Shown in pieces: positions 54,140-63,680 of a stretch of DNA of 64,000 nt. Positions within the stretch are counted from its first letter, which is position 1, and every line of letters starts with the position of its first letter. Below the pieces are notes generated by a model. It saw only the letters and a list, made by a program, of their open reading frames with translations, was not told the DNA's origin and ran no database searches. This stretch comes from Thalassolituus maritimus. GTDB lineage: Bacteria; Pseudomonadota; Gammaproteobacteria; Pseudomonadales; Oceanobacteraceae. The stretch covers positions 1 to 64,000 of the forward strand of contig CAJWBH010000011.1 in the NCBI GenBank assembly GCA_913019975.1. Direction: 5' to 3'. The translations under genes and the position numbers were made by a program.

Positions 54140-54829
54140 ATGAACGCCGGATTTATCCTCGTTGCCGACGATGAACCAGCCATCTGCGAAATGATCTGTA
54201 CCGGTCTTGAGCTTGCGGGATACAAAACCCGGAAAGCTGCCAATGGCCAGATAGCCCTCCAGATGATCATCAACGAACAACCGGATCTTGTAGTACTGGA
54301 TTGGATGATGCCGATGATGAGCGGACCGGAGCTGACAGCCCGGCTGAAGCGCGAAGAACGCACAAAAGACATCCCTGTCATTCTGCTTACGGCGCGCGCC
54401 GAAGAAGATGACAAAATCAAAGGGCTGGAGTGCGGTGCTGACGACTATATTACTAAGCCGTTTTCACCCAGAGAGCTGAATGCGCGTATTAAGGCGGTTC
54501 TCCGTCGCAGCCAAACCACATCGTCTGAAGCGCTGACCGTTCTCGATATGACGTGCCACCCAGATGAGCAGCAATGCCGTATCAAGGGTGAACTGGTATC
54601 GCTCGGCCCGAAAGAATACAAGCTACTCGAATTCTTTATGCGCCACCCGAACCGGGTGTTTTCCCGCGAACAACTGCTCGACAAGGTCTGGGGCGGCAAC
54701 GTCTACATCGATGAACGCACCGTTGATGTTCATATCCGGCGTTTACGCAAAGCGATTTCTATCGATAACCACGAACGTCTGATTCAAACAGTCAGGGGAA
54801 GTGGGTATCGTTTTTCTCCCGATCAGTAA
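54140..54829 (+). CDS. Second PhoB-like response regulator
   Basis: This 229-aa OmpR-type regulator has receiver D10/D11 (VADDE), Asp54 in [27 protein letters not shown], and winged helix [15 protein letters not shown]. It is very similar in pattern to PhoB at 48051, so it is a paralogue. The start ATG 54140 has AGGTG upstream; ATG 54119 is poorer. Its partner kinase follows 17 bp later. Its target genes cannot be read from here. Confidence 0.92.
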   Translation: MNAGFILVADDEPAICEMICTGLELAGYKTRKAANGQIALQMIINEQPDLVVLDWMMPMMSGPELTARLKREERTKDIPVILLTARAEEDDKIKGLECGADDYITKPFSPRELNARIKAVLRRSQTTSSEALTVLDMTCHPDEQQCRIKGELVSLGPKEYKLLEFFMRHPNRVFSREQLLDKVWGGNVYIDERTVDVHIRRLRKAISIDNHERLIQTVRGSGYRFSPDQ

Positions 54830-54846
54830 GGTGAGGTAACGCAGGT

Positions 54847-56115
54847 TTGTATCAGGATGCACTGCAGCGAGAGCTGTTTCGGGTTGGCATTATAGTGCTT
54901 GCAGGTTTCGCTGCCGGCTGGTCAGTCGGATATTCCCTGTATGGCTTACTGATCGGATTGGTCGTTTCACAGATCATCAGTATCCGCCACGCGGCCACTA
55001 TTTTTAAATGGAGTTATCGCCAGGGCCCGGCCCCACAGGACAGCGGATTGATAGGTTACTCTGCCGACCGCATCATCCGACGAGAAAAGACACTTAAAGA
55101 TCGCCTGCTGAATCAGGCGAAAATGCTGCAACGCTATAATCAGGGGATTGAAGCACTGAAAGATGGTGTCGTTGTACTCGACAGCGCCGGCCACATTACG
55201 ACATTCAACAGCGCAGCAACGCGTATGCTGTACCTGCGTAAAGATGATAATGGTCAGCACATAACTCATCTTATCCGCACCCCTCAATTTGTCCGCTATT
55301 TCCGCAGCAGCGACTTCAGCGAGCCTCTGCAGTTCGATCTCAGAAATGTCAGTCTGCAGGTTCAGATCACTGAATTTGGTATCGATCAGAAAATCATGCT
55401 CGTCAGAGATGTCACTGAACGCAAACGCGTAGAAACCATGCGCCAGGACTTTATTGCCGATGTCTCCCATGAATTGCGCACACCACTAACCGTCATTAAT
55501 GGTTATCTGGAAATGCTCTCTGATATGGATACGCCAGCTCCACTGTCTAAAGCACTGGCACAAATGGATAGCCAGGCGAACCGTATGACAAATCTGGTAA
55601 ACGACCTTATTCAGCTATCCAAACTGGAAAGTGCGAGCAGGGAGCGGGATGGTGTGTCCTTTGACCTGACAGCGCTGTGCCATCAGGTTGCCGGAGAAAT
55701 GAAAGGCTACTCAGGCGATGCTGAAGTCAGAATTAACACCGAGCGCAGCCTGATTGTCGATGGCTTCAAAGAAGAGATGCATTCTGCTCTGACCAACCTT
55801 GTCACTAACGCGATTAAATATGGTGATGGAAAACAAGTGGATATCGACATTGCCCCAAGTGATCGCGGTATCGAGGTTGCCGTGACAGACCAGGGGCCAG
55901 GTATTCCACCGGAACACCTGTCTCGGGTAACCGAGCGTTTCTATCGTGTGGATGAGTCGCGGGAGTCTACCGTTGGGGGCTCAGGCCTCGGGCTGTCGAT
56001 TGTTAAACACGCACTGGAACATCACGATGCCGAGCTTAAAATTGAATCGGCGCTGGGGCAAGGTAGTACCTTTTCTTTTGTGATCCCGTCTTTTCGAAGA
56101 GAAAACAACGCCTGA
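54847..56115 (+). CDS. Second PhoR-like sensor kinase
   Basis: This 422-aa protein starts with TTG at 54847, preceded by GAGG ten bases away. Layout copies PhoR: TM pair at about 10-45, PAS-like domain (ALKDGVVVLDSAGHITTFNSAATRML), HisKA FIADVSHELRTPLTVINGYLEML, and HATPase ending GGSGLGLSIVKHALEHH. With its regulator it forms a duplicated PhoBR-like system. As in PhoR there is no large periplasmic sensor. Confidence 0.92.
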   Translation: MYQDALQRELFRVGIIVLAGFAAGWSVGYSLYGLLIGLVVSQIISIRHAATIFKWSYRQGPAPQDSGLIGYSADRIIRREKTLKDRLLNQAKMLQRYNQGIEALKDGVVVLDSAGHITTFNSAATRMLYLRKDDNGQHITHLIRTPQFVRYFRSSDFSEPLQFDLRNVSLQVQITEFGIDQKIMLVRDVTERKRVETMRQDFIADVSHELRTPLTVINGYLEMLSDMDTPAPLSKALAQMDSQANRMTNLVNDLIQLSKLESASRERDGVSFDLTALCHQVAGEMKGYSGDAEVRINTERSLIVDGFKEEMHSALTNLVTNAIKYGDGKQVDIDIAPSDRGIEVAVTDQGPGIPPEHLSRVTERFYRVDESRESTVGGSGLGLSIVKHALEHHDAELKIESALGQGSTFSFVIPSFRRENNA

Positions 56116-56235
56116 ATGCTCTTCTCGCACATCCGGATCGTCAGAATTCAGGACGTTAATCTTTTATTAATAAAGGAGTCAGGTTCTTTTCAGTGTTCCT
56201 CCGTATCGTAGTGGCTTCACCTAGGAGGAACAAAA

Positions 56236-57096
56236 ATGTCCATAATTAAGTACGCCGTTGTCGCAAGTTCTTTACTGATGCCTGCTGCCGTATTGGCGGG
56301 TAATTATTCTTCATCCGAAACTGTGTCTGATAAGGTGATCGCTGAACAGCGCGAACGCCTTGCGGAAAACACCCAGGGTCAGGGTTTTGGACCTCAATCG
56401 CCACGCGATATCGATCAGGTTTCGGGCGAGAACAGCAACATGTTCCAGCCAGCCCCTGCACATACTCAAATGAATCTTTGCAATATTCACTTCCACGTTG
56501 GTGCCGAACACAAAGGCGGAGAGTTCACGACTTATGCCGGAAATGGTAATGGTCAGGGCGCTGATACAGGTTATCTGTACGACGGCAAACTGACTAAAAA
56601 ACAGCTTAAACCGTTTAAAGGAGAAGTCTGTGCAGCAAAAGGCAGAAACCTGGTTCCGGGGGATACCATCGAGGTGCACTTCGTACATACCACCGCTCAG
56701 ATTCAACCAGGCCCGACACTTGGCGCCTGTCTGTCAGACAACATCATGAACCCTCAACTGCGCGTCGAAGCCCAGGTGATTGTTCTGGCCAATGACGATG
56801 ACGCCCTCGACTTTGGTGAGATGGCAAACGTTGAACAGGTAAACGGCTATTACCAGGCGCCAAATATTCCATCCGATACGGGTACACCGGTCCAGTACGC
56901 AGGATCAACAACAGGCCCGTCATACAATGAAAAAGGCTCCCCGTTGCAGGTGAGCTGGAGCGTGCGCCCGGAAGTCGCTGTCGTTGATATTGAAACAGTG
57001 GCCGACTGGTGTGAAGAAAATGAATTCAATGAAGATCACGCTCACGGTGTACGCAATCTTGTACTGAACCCACAGCTACTGTCTGAAATACACTGA
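56236..57096 (+). CDS. Delta-class carbonic anhydrase-like exported enzyme
   Basis: This 286-aa protein has a signal peptide (MSIIKYAVVASSLLMPAAVLA) and the core motif MNLCNIHFHVGAEHKGGEF with Cys82, His85, His87, Glu91 and His92. A second EVHFVHTT brings His148 and His151, and Cys132 and Cys165 follow. The His-x-His pair plus a later His are likely zinc ligands, as in delta-type carbonic anhydrases. It would convert CO2 and bicarbonate in the periplasm. The ribosome-binding site is AGGAGGAAC. It stands alone between two two-component pairs. Confidence 0.83.
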   Translation: MSIIKYAVVASSLLMPAAVLAGNYSSSETVSDKVIAEQRERLAENTQGQGFGPQSPRDIDQVSGENSNMFQPAPAHTQMNLCNIHFHVGAEHKGGEFTTYAGNGNGQGADTGYLYDGKLTKKQLKPFKGEVCAAKGRNLVPGDTIEVHFVHTTAQIQPGPTLGACLSDNIMNPQLRVEAQVIVLANDDDALDFGEMANVEQVNGYYQAPNIPSDTGTPVQYAGSTTGPSYNEKGSPLQVSWSVRPEVAVVDIETVADWCEENEFNEDHAHGVRNLVLNPQLLSEIH

Positions 57097-57150
57097 CCAG
57101 ACACACGGGTTAACAAAGAACCCTAAGCAGCACCCTAGCAGCGATGGATA

Positions 57151-57834
57151 CTACCGGCTGGCAGTCGTCAGCCGGTAACCATTTCCGCGCAGTGTTTCAA
57201 TAATCAGCGCATCAGTAAAAGCGAGCTTATGGCGAACCCTGCTGATGTATACATCCACAATATTAGTCATCGGATCTTTCTCTGATTGCCATACCCGCTG
57301 AAGAATTCTCTCGCGGCTCAGTACTTTGCCCCTATTCTCAACAAAGAACTCCAACAGGTCATACTCCAGCCGGGTTAACGATAGTTCGACCCCTGCATGC
57401 CGGACAATACGTTCATCGCGATAGAGTATTAACGGCCCACACTGAAGCGTTTCTTCAATGTGTTGATTTGAGGGCACTGCGCGTCGTGTCATCGCCTGGA
57501 TACGCGCTAACAATTCTTCGAAGTCGAACGGTTTACAGAGGTAATCATCGGCGCCCTGACGCAGTCCATCCACCCGGTCACTGACGTCGTCCATCGCCGT
57601 CAGCAACAGCACCATAGGCGGCGAAGGCAGTCGCTTAATACTCTGTATCAATACCAGGCTGTCCACATCACCGAACATACGATCCAGAACTGCTACGACA
57701 GGACGCTCACTGCTTATGGTCACGATCAGGTTGTGAACGTCACTTTCCGATATGACGTCATACCCTTCAGACTCCAGTCCTCGCTGCAGAAAGCTGAGCA
57801 ATGGCAGTTCATCATCCGCAATCAGAATCTTCAT
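57151..57834 (-). CDS. OmpR-family response regulator
   Basis: This 227-aa protein has receiver D7/D8 (IADDE), acceptor Asp51 in VLDRMFGD, CKPFDFEELLARIQAMTRR, and winged helix NIVDVYISRVRHKL. It overlaps the upstream kinase gene by four bases. The pattern LRGNGYRL at the C-terminus is typical of QseB/TctD/CopR-like regulators. Signal and targets unknown. Confidence 0.9.
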   Translation of the reverse strand: MKILIADDELPLLSFLQRGLESEGYDVISESDVHNLIVTISSERPVVAVLDRMFGDVDSLVLIQSIKRLPSPPMVLLLTAMDDVSDRVDGLRQGADDYLCKPFDFEELLARIQAMTRRAVPSNQHIEETLQCGPLILYRDERIVRHAGVELSLTRLEYDLLEFFVENRGKVLSRERILQRVWQSEKDPMTNIVDVYISRVRHKLAFTDALIIETLRGNGYRLTTASR

Positions 57835-59393
57835 TCTGCGGCCTGCCTTGGTAGAACGACGGTAAACACTGATCCTTGCCCCTGTTCTGATTCTGCATAG
57901 ATTTCACCCTCATGCGCTTCTACCAGGGTGCGAGCAATTGATAAACCCAGACCGGCGCCATCTGTCCGTGGCTTAAAGCGTACGAAGCGCTCAAAAATAT
58001 ACTGTAAGTCGGCAGGTGAGATTCCATCGCCATGGTCGCGGACACTAATCATTACCTGATCCTCTGTCGCTTTGAGTGATATTTCGACAGGGTCATCCGG
58101 ATCAGAATAACGAGTCGCATTATCTATCAGGATGGTCATAACCTGACGTAGCCTCTGCTCGTCAGCGCGTATAACAATGCGTGATTTCTCAGCGTCTGCG
58201 GTATTTAATCGGAAAGATCGCAATGGCATTTTTCTCTGCCACTGCTCCACTTGGTGTTCAAGAATATCAACGACCTGGAGATCATCAGGAAATAACCGTA
58301 ATTGGTTAATTTCAGCACGAGCCAGCAGTAGCAGATCATCGACCAGGACGCTCAGGCCAACAACCTGATCAAGTACTGTCTGTAATGCAGCTCTGTAGTC
58401 TCTGGTATCCGCATGATTCTGACGCAAGGTTACCTGCGCCTCTCCACGAATAATGGTCAACGGTGTTCTGAGTTCATGCGATATATCCGCAATAAACTGC
58501 TTACGTCTGGTATCAATCAGAGTGAGCTGTCTATTAGCCTCGGTCAGTTCTGATGTACGCTGGTCTACCTCATACTGAAGCTGATCACGCATCGTTTCTG
58601 CCTGCTTCTCATGCTCAGCCATCTGGCCTGCTAGCTGATTGAGAGACTGAACGAGTGAGTGAAACTCCTGATCAAGGTTTTCTGGTAAACGGAAGTTATA
58701 GTTCCCGGACGCAATGACCTGAGTACCACTCCCTATCACAGTCAGGGGCTGATAAAGCTGATTAAACAGCCACACACACCCGAAGACAATAAAGGGGCCA
58801 ACCAGTACGCAAAGAATGATACTGAACCATACGATAGCTGAGTTTAACGCTTCGATACGAGCATTCGTCGCAGAAACTACTTTACTCTGGCGTGATACAG
58901 CCGCATTAATTGCTTCGCGGAATTTATTATCAATAGTGAACTCCAGCAAGCGCTGGACACGCTCCTGCTGACTGAGCGGAGTTGTATCGTTCATGGCAAT
59001 AACCGCATTGAACTCGTCAATAATTTCAGCGATTAAAAATTGCAATTCGTCAGTATCTTCAACACTTCCCTGAGTAATGTCGGGACCAAGCTCATTTCTC
59101 TGACGCACTTCAAGGTCCCGGATGACCATTAATGACTGCTCAATGAGAGCCTGTTTATTGCGTACTTCGGCCTGGTTGGCATTGCGTCCAAAGATCAGTT
59201 CATCGGTGAGTTGTTTAAACAAGCGGTAGGAGATACTCGACAGCATCTGATGTTCAGAAAGCAAGGATTGTGCAGTGGCACTCTGACGAAGATTTTCCTT
59301 GGTTATGTATGCAGAAACGGCAACACCACTTAGCGCAACGAAAAGAACAGCTGCTGAAATAAAACCGAAGAGGAACAACTTTCTTTTATACAT
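57831..59393 (-). CDS. Sensor histidine kinase
   Basis: This 520-aa protein has TM1 at about 5-28, a periplasmic helical sensor of about 160 residues, TM2 at about 190-215, and a HAMP domain. HisKA is FIADISHELRTPLTIIRGEAQVTLRQ, and HATPase includes HGDGISPADLQYIFERFVRFKPRTDGAGLGLSIARTLVEAHEG. It is the partner of the regulator at 57151, co-translated through a four-base overlap. The signal is unknown; the helical sensor resembles four-helix-bundle ligand domains. Confidence 0.92.
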   Translation of the reverse strand: MYKRKLFLFGFISAAVLFVALSGVAVSAYITKENLRQSATAQSLLSEHQMLSSISYRLFKQLTDELIFGRNANQAEVRNKQALIEQSLMVIRDLEVRQRNELGPDITQGSVEDTDELQFLIAEIIDEFNAVIAMNDTTPLSQQERVQRLLEFTIDNKFREAINAAVSRQSKVVSATNARIEALNSAIVWFSIILCVLVGPFIVFGCVWLFNQLYQPLTVIGSGTQVIASGNYNFRLPENLDQEFHSLVQSLNQLAGQMAEHEKQAETMRDQLQYEVDQRTSELTEANRQLTLIDTRRKQFIADISHELRTPLTIIRGEAQVTLRQNHADTRDYRAALQTVLDQVVGLSVLVDDLLLLARAEINQLRLFPDDLQVVDILEHQVEQWQRKMPLRSFRLNTADAEKSRIVIRADEQRLRQVMTILIDNATRYSDPDDPVEISLKATEDQVMISVRDHGDGISPADLQYIFERFVRFKPRTDGAGLGLSIARTLVEAHEGEIYAESEQGQGSVFTVVLPRQAAE

Positions 59394-59430
59394 GCCAGGC
59401 TCCCGGCGCCCTTATTTAGCAATTATCATA

Positions 59431-59467
59431 AAAGAAAAAAGGCGCCACCGAAACAACCGGAGGCGCC
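59431..59467 (-). terminator. Terminator after the porin gene
   Basis: On the minus strand GGCGCC...GGCGCC with an inner CCG/CGG pair is followed by TTTTTTCTTTT. Confidence 0.88.
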
Positions 59468-59497
59468 CTCACGTCTTACGAGATTAGTTAAACAGAA

Positions 59498-60565
59498 TCA
59501 GAATACGAACTGAGCACGCGCACGGAATTCCTGCCCTTCATCAGAGGTAGCATCACCTTCAGCCACAGAGTACGACATCCCCAGACGAACGTTGTTGTTT
59601 GCATAGTAATTCAGACCAATACCGATTTCAGAGGCCTCGGTAGCCCCAAGCTCAGTATCTGAGTAGTTACCATCCCCCTGAGTAGCACGGACCACAACCT
59701 CGTAGGCGCCCTTGCTACTGGCAGGCTTGATACGCTTAAACTTACCAGCTTTGTATGGACGGGTCTCGCCGGTCAATACGTAACCGACCTGAACGTAGGA
59801 GCCCGCAAGATCGTCTGCATCATCGATACTACGCTGCATATATTCAGCTTGCGCATGTAGTGGACCAAAAACGCCAGCAAGTTCCAAGCCCGCAGTTAAG
59901 GTGTCTTCACCCTGGTTGTGACTACCAAGGCCAACGTGGACCAGTCCGCCATCAATATCGGCAGCGTAAGCCACACGAGCGGCCAGAAACATTTCGCTGG
60001 CTTCCGTTTTATCTTCACCATCTTCAAACAAGCCTACGCCATAATGCAGACCATCAATATCGCCTTTCACCTGGATGCCAGCAAGACGACCAACAGAGTA
60101 TGCCTCGGTCACGGCGCTACGCTCAAGGAAAGTATTATCATTGGAAGAGGTGTAGTCTTCCAGGCTGAACTCAACCCGTTGATGACCGACAGAAATCTTA
60201 GCTGGCTTACCAAAACCTTCGTAAGTGATGTATAGGTCTTCCACAGTACCACCGGAATCTTCCCGTGCACCGTCATCGGTTTCTGACGCCTGATCAATAT
60301 TGAACTGCGACTTGAGACTCCAGTCACCCACTGTACTTTTCACGTATATACGAGCACGACGAACATGGATGTCAGACTCGTCTGTTTCACCATTCTTTTT
60401 CGCCAGATTGTAGTCCCACTGCAAGCGTCCTCCCGTCTGGAATTTAATTTCTTTTTCCTGAGCCATCAGGCCGCCGCCGACTTTTATAATCAGATCATCT
60501 TTTTCATCTGCCTGAGCAAAACCTGCCGCGCAAGCGATAGCGATAAAGAGTGCTGTTTTTTTCAT
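59498..60565 (-). CDS. OprP/OprO-type phosphate-selective porin
   Basis: This 355-aa outer-membrane beta-barrel has a signal peptide (MKKTALFIAIACAAGFAQA). Features include a GGRLQWDYN strand, SDIHVRRARIYVKSTVGDWSLKSQFNID (typical of OprO/P family), repeated amphipathic strands and a C-terminal Phe (RARAQFVF). A triple Pho box lies upstream, so phosphate starvation should induce it to admit phosphate. Start 60565 has better spacing to an upstream GAGAAG than ATG 60574. Confidence 0.9.
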   Translation of the reverse strand: MKKTALFIAIACAAGFAQADEKDDLIIKVGGGLMAQEKEIKFQTGGRLQWDYNLAKKNGETDESDIHVRRARIYVKSTVGDWSLKSQFNIDQASETDDGAREDSGGTVEDLYITYEGFGKPAKISVGHQRVEFSLEDYTSSNDNTFLERSAVTEAYSVGRLAGIQVKGDIDGLHYGVGLFEDGEDKTEASEMFLAARVAYAADIDGGLVHVGLGSHNQGEDTLTAGLELAGVFGPLHAQAEYMQRSIDDADDLAGSYVQVGYVLTGETRPYKAGKFKRIKPASSKGAYEVVVRATQGDGNYSDTELGATEASEIGIGLNYYANNNVRLGMSYSVAEGDATSDEGQEFRARAQFVF

Positions 60566-60651
60566 GCTTCTCATCCAGAGTTAGTTATGTGCAAGATGGT
60601 CTTGCTTAATAGTTACTGCAACGCACTGTGTTACAGGATGATGTCTACTCT

Positions 60652-60680
60652 ATGGCACTTTTATTACAGCAATATGACAA
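60652..60680 (-). promoter_or_regulatory. Triple-repeat Pho box upstream of the porin
   Basis: The minus strand reads TTGTCAT-ATTG-CTGTAAT-AAAA-GTGCCAT, three 7-mers at 11-bp spacing, about 90 nt before the porin start. The first pair is an excellent PhoB site. Confidence 0.85.
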
Positions 60681-60793
60681 ATCAGTCATATTTGTGAAAT
60701 CAAACTGTCATATTCAGAGAAAGCCATGCAGGAGCAAACAAGATATTGCGCTGCTTAGTATAGGCCAGTTTCAGGAAAGCAAAGGGAAAGTTC

Positions 60794-60817
60794 GCGCCTC
60801 AGGGGAGGTTGAGGCGC
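60794..60817 (-). terminator. Hairpin after phoU
   Basis: GCGCCTCA pairs perfectly with TGAGGCGC across an 8-nt loop, followed on the minus strand by GAACTTTCCCTTT. A moderate terminator for pst-phoU. Confidence 0.6.
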
Positions 60818-60835
60818 AAAAAGCGGGGGATCAGA

Positions 60836-61552
60836 TCAATCTTCTTTCTGAGCGGTTTCTTCCATTTCTGTGAGAGAGCTGTGACGAACGTCTGTGCCAC
60901 TCACAAGGTAGATAACCTGTTCAGAGATGTTGCGTGCATGGTCACCGATACGCTCAATAGCACGAAGAATCCAGAGGATATTGATCGCCTGGCCAATAGA
61001 GCGTGGGTCTTCCATCATGTAGGTGATCAGCTCACGCAACGCAGAAGCGTATTGCTTGTCGACCAGCTTATCGGTACGCACCACCTCAATCGCACCTTCA
61101 ACGTCGTGACGGGCGAAGGCATCCAGAGCGCCAGAAATCATTTTCACCACTTCTTCACCCATGTAACGGATGGCTTGCTGGCAGAATTGTGGGTTCTTCG
61201 AGTCTTTTACTTCCAGCGTGTGAATTGCAATTTTACTTGCCTCATCACCGATACGCTCAAGGTCGCGAACCACACGTGACACAGCCAGAACCATACGCAG
61301 GTCTGACGCGGCTGGTTGACGACGAACCAGAATCTGAGTGCACTCGTTATCAATTGCGACTTCTGCTTTATCAACGTCATCTTCACGGCGGATAACATCA
61401 TCGGCTAATTGAGTATCACCTGAACAGATCGCCTGAACCGCATGGTTTACCTGGCGCTCGACCAGTCCGCCCATGCTCATCATGTGGTTACGGATCGCTT
61501 CCAGATCGGCATTAAACTGACCAGAAATATGCTGGTTAAAATTCATTTCCAT
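60836..61552 (-). CDS. phoU: PhoU: phosphate signalling protein
   Basis: This 238-aa helical protein has the PhoU start HISGQFNADLEAIRNHMMSMGGLVERQVNHAVQA and the two metal-binding repeats E/DxxxD type (VIRREDDVDKAEVAIDNECTQILVRRQPAASDLRMVLAVSRVVRDLERIGDEASKIA). It links PstSCAB to PhoR and keeps the Pho regulon off when phosphate is plentiful. The ribosome-binding site is AGGAGCAGTACG. Confidence 0.95.
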   Translation of the reverse strand: MEMNFNQHISGQFNADLEAIRNHMMSMGGLVERQVNHAVQAICSGDTQLADDVIRREDDVDKAEVAIDNECTQILVRRQPAASDLRMVLAVSRVVRDLERIGDEASKIAIHTLEVKDSKNPQFCQQAIRYMGEEVVKMISGALDAFARHDVEGAIEVVRTDKLVDKQYASALRELITYMMEDPRSIGQAINILWILRAIERIGDHARNISEQVIYLVSGTDVRHSSLTEMEETAQKED

Positions 61553-61563
61553 CGTACTGCTCC

Positions 61564-62367
61564 TTAGCCAAAGCGGCCGGTGATATAGGCTTCAGTCAAC
61601 TGATGCTCAGGCGTTGTAAATACCTTATCTGTTGCATTCACTTCGATCAACTGGCCCAGGTGGAAGTACGCAGTGCGCTGTGACACACGGGCAGCCTGCT
61701 GCATCGAGTGAGTAACGATCGCGATCGTATAGTTCTCACGCAGCTCGTCGATCAGTTCTTCAATTTTAGCAGTTGCAATCGGGTCCAGTGCAGAACACGG
61801 CTCATCCATCAGAATCACTTCAGGATCAACCGCAATGGTACGCGCAATGCAAAGACGCTGCTGCTGACCGCCAGAAAGACCGGTGCCCGGTGCATGCAGA
61901 CGATCTTTCACTTCATTCCAGAGGCCCGCACGCTGCAGACTTTTTTCAACGATTTCGTCCAGTTCAACACGTGACGATGCGAGACCATGAATACGCGGGC
62001 CATAAGCGATGTTGTCGTAAATCGACTTAGGGAAAGGGTTAGGCTTCTGGAAAACCATGCCTACCGTCGCGCGGAGTGGCACCACATCGACGCGTGGATC
62101 GTAGATGTTATCGCCATCCAGCAGGATTTCACCCGTGACATTACAGATGTCGATGGTGTCATTCATGCGGTTGAGGCAGCGCAGAAAGGTTGATTTACCA
62201 CAACCTGAAGGGCCGATTAAGGCGATCACTTCATTCTGGCGAATATCCAGACTGACGTTGTAAATGGCCTGCTTCTCACCGTAAAACACACAGACGTCGC
62301 GAGCGCGAAGTTTCGCACCTTCGCTGAGAGGAGAGCCGACCGTTTCGTGATTTTCAATAATACTCAT
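61564..62367 (-). CDS. pstB: PstB: phosphate ABC transporter ATPase
   Basis: This 267-aa ABC ATPase has Walker [21 protein letters not shown], signature [33 protein letters not shown] and the PstB-specific NRMND block. It powers phosphate import through PstA and PstC. Eleven bp separate it from phoU. Confidence 0.96.
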   Translation of the reverse strand: MSIIENHETVGSPLSEGAKLRARDVCVFYGEKQAIYNVSLDIRQNEVIALIGPSGCGKSTFLRCLNRMNDTIDICNVTGEILLDGDNIYDPRVDVVPLRATVGMVFQKPNPFPKSIYDNIAYGPRIHGLASSRVELDEIVEKSLQRAGLWNEVKDRLHAPGTGLSGGQQQRLCIARTIAVDPEVILMDEPCSALDPIATAKIEELIDELRENYTIAIVTHSMQQAARVSQRTAYFHLGQLIEVNATDKVFTTPEHQLTEAYITGRFG

Positions 62368-62399
62368 AACGTTATCCGATAATTTCTGTTTCAGGCCTG

Positions 62400-63680
62400 T
62401 TACCAGCGACGCTCAAGACGACGACGAAGCATAACGGCGGCAGTGTTCATAATGATCAGGAAGCCCAGCAGAACCATAATGGCGCCCGATGTACGTTCTG
62501 TGAAAGCGCGCTCAGGACTGTCTGACCACAGGAAAATCTGCACTGGCAATACGGTGGATGGGTCATTGATGAAGCCAGGAACATCCACGACAAAGGCAAT
62601 CATACCGATCATCAGCAGAGGCGCCGTTTCACCCAGTGCTTGCGCCATACCGATAATGGTACCGGTCAGCATGCCCGGCATGGCCAGCGGCAGTACATGA
62701 TGGAACACGGTCTGCATCTTGGATGCCCCCAGACCAAGCGCCGCTTCACGAATAGAAGGAGGTACCGCTTTAATGGCTGCACGACCAGAAATAATAATCG
62801 TCGGCAGTGTCATCAGTGTCAGAACGAGACCACCTACCAACGGCGTTGAACGTGACACACCAAAGATATTAATAAAGATGGCCAGGCCTAGCAGGCCGAA
62901 GGTGATCGATGGCACCGCCGCGAGGTTATTAATGTTGATTTCAACAATCTCTGTCAGGCGATTTTTAGGGGCGAACTCTTCCAGATAAATCGCTGCGGCC
63001 ACACCGATCGGAAAAGACAGCAGGAAGGTCACGAGCAGAGTCAGCAGGGTACCGGTAATTGCACCACGAATACCCGCCAGCTCAGGCTCACGGGAATCCC
63101 CGTTCACGAAGAACGTGGTATTAAACTGAGTTTTAAGCGCATCACTTTCGATCCAGCCGGTAATCCACTCGAGCTGTTTTTCACTCAGGCGGACGCTACC
63201 GCTGTCATTACCGTACTCGTGCTTAAACCATTGGTCGACATCGTCATCGACGAGCAGGTCCACCGTCACGGTTTTACCGATAATAGAAGGGTCTTCAAGA
63301 ACCTGACTCTGAATCTGCCAGCCGGCACCAGAAGAAATCAGGCTGAACAGGCTACGTGCTTCTGAACGACCTTTTGGCTGAACGTCATTTTTAAAATGAC
63401 GCTTAATCAGGCCGTCGTAGTTCGCACTCATGATGTCACTCTCGGATGAATCCGGGGTGATATCCAGGTAATCCCCATCGATCTCGATAGTGGTAGTCAG
63501 TACTGTCTGCGAGAAGGCCGATGTGCCTTTTGAAAAAATATCGCCAAACAGGACTACCAGACACAGCAGACCAAATAATACAGAGGCCATGCCGTACAGG
63601 CGGAAGCGAGTTTCAGCCGCACGGCGGCGACGCATACTGGCTTCGACTTTCTGACGCGTTGTCATGGTTGAATCAGTCAT
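62400..63680 (-). CDS. pstA: PstA: phosphate ABC transporter permease
   Basis: This 426-aa permease is longer than the about 300-aa Escherichia coli protein. After the first TM ([20 protein letters not shown]) there is an insert of about 150 residues, probably periplasmic (DUF3333-like). The rest is a standard permease with [33 protein letters not shown] and the coupling loop [44 protein letters not shown]. It overlaps pstC by 8 bp. Confidence 0.94.
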   Translation of the reverse strand: MTDSTMTTRQKVEASMRRRRAAETRFRLYGMASVLFGLLCLVVLFGDIFSKGTSAFSQTVLTTTIEIDGDYLDITPDSSESDIMSANYDGLIKRHFKNDVQPKGRSEARSLFSLISSGAGWQIQSQVLEDPSIIGKTVTVDLLVDDDVDQWFKHEYGNDSGSVRLSEKQLEWITGWIESDALKTQFNTTFFVNGDSREPELAGIRGAITGTLLTLLVTFLLSFPIGVAAAIYLEEFAPKNRLTEIVEININNLAAVPSITFGLLGLAIFINIFGVSRSTPLVGGLVLTLMTLPTIIISGRAAIKAVPPSIREAALGLGASKMQTVFHHVLPLAMPGMLTGTIIGMAQALGETAPLLMIGMIAFVVDVPGFINDPSTVLPVQIFLWSDSPERAFTERTSGAIMVLLGFLIIMNTAAVMLRRRLERRW

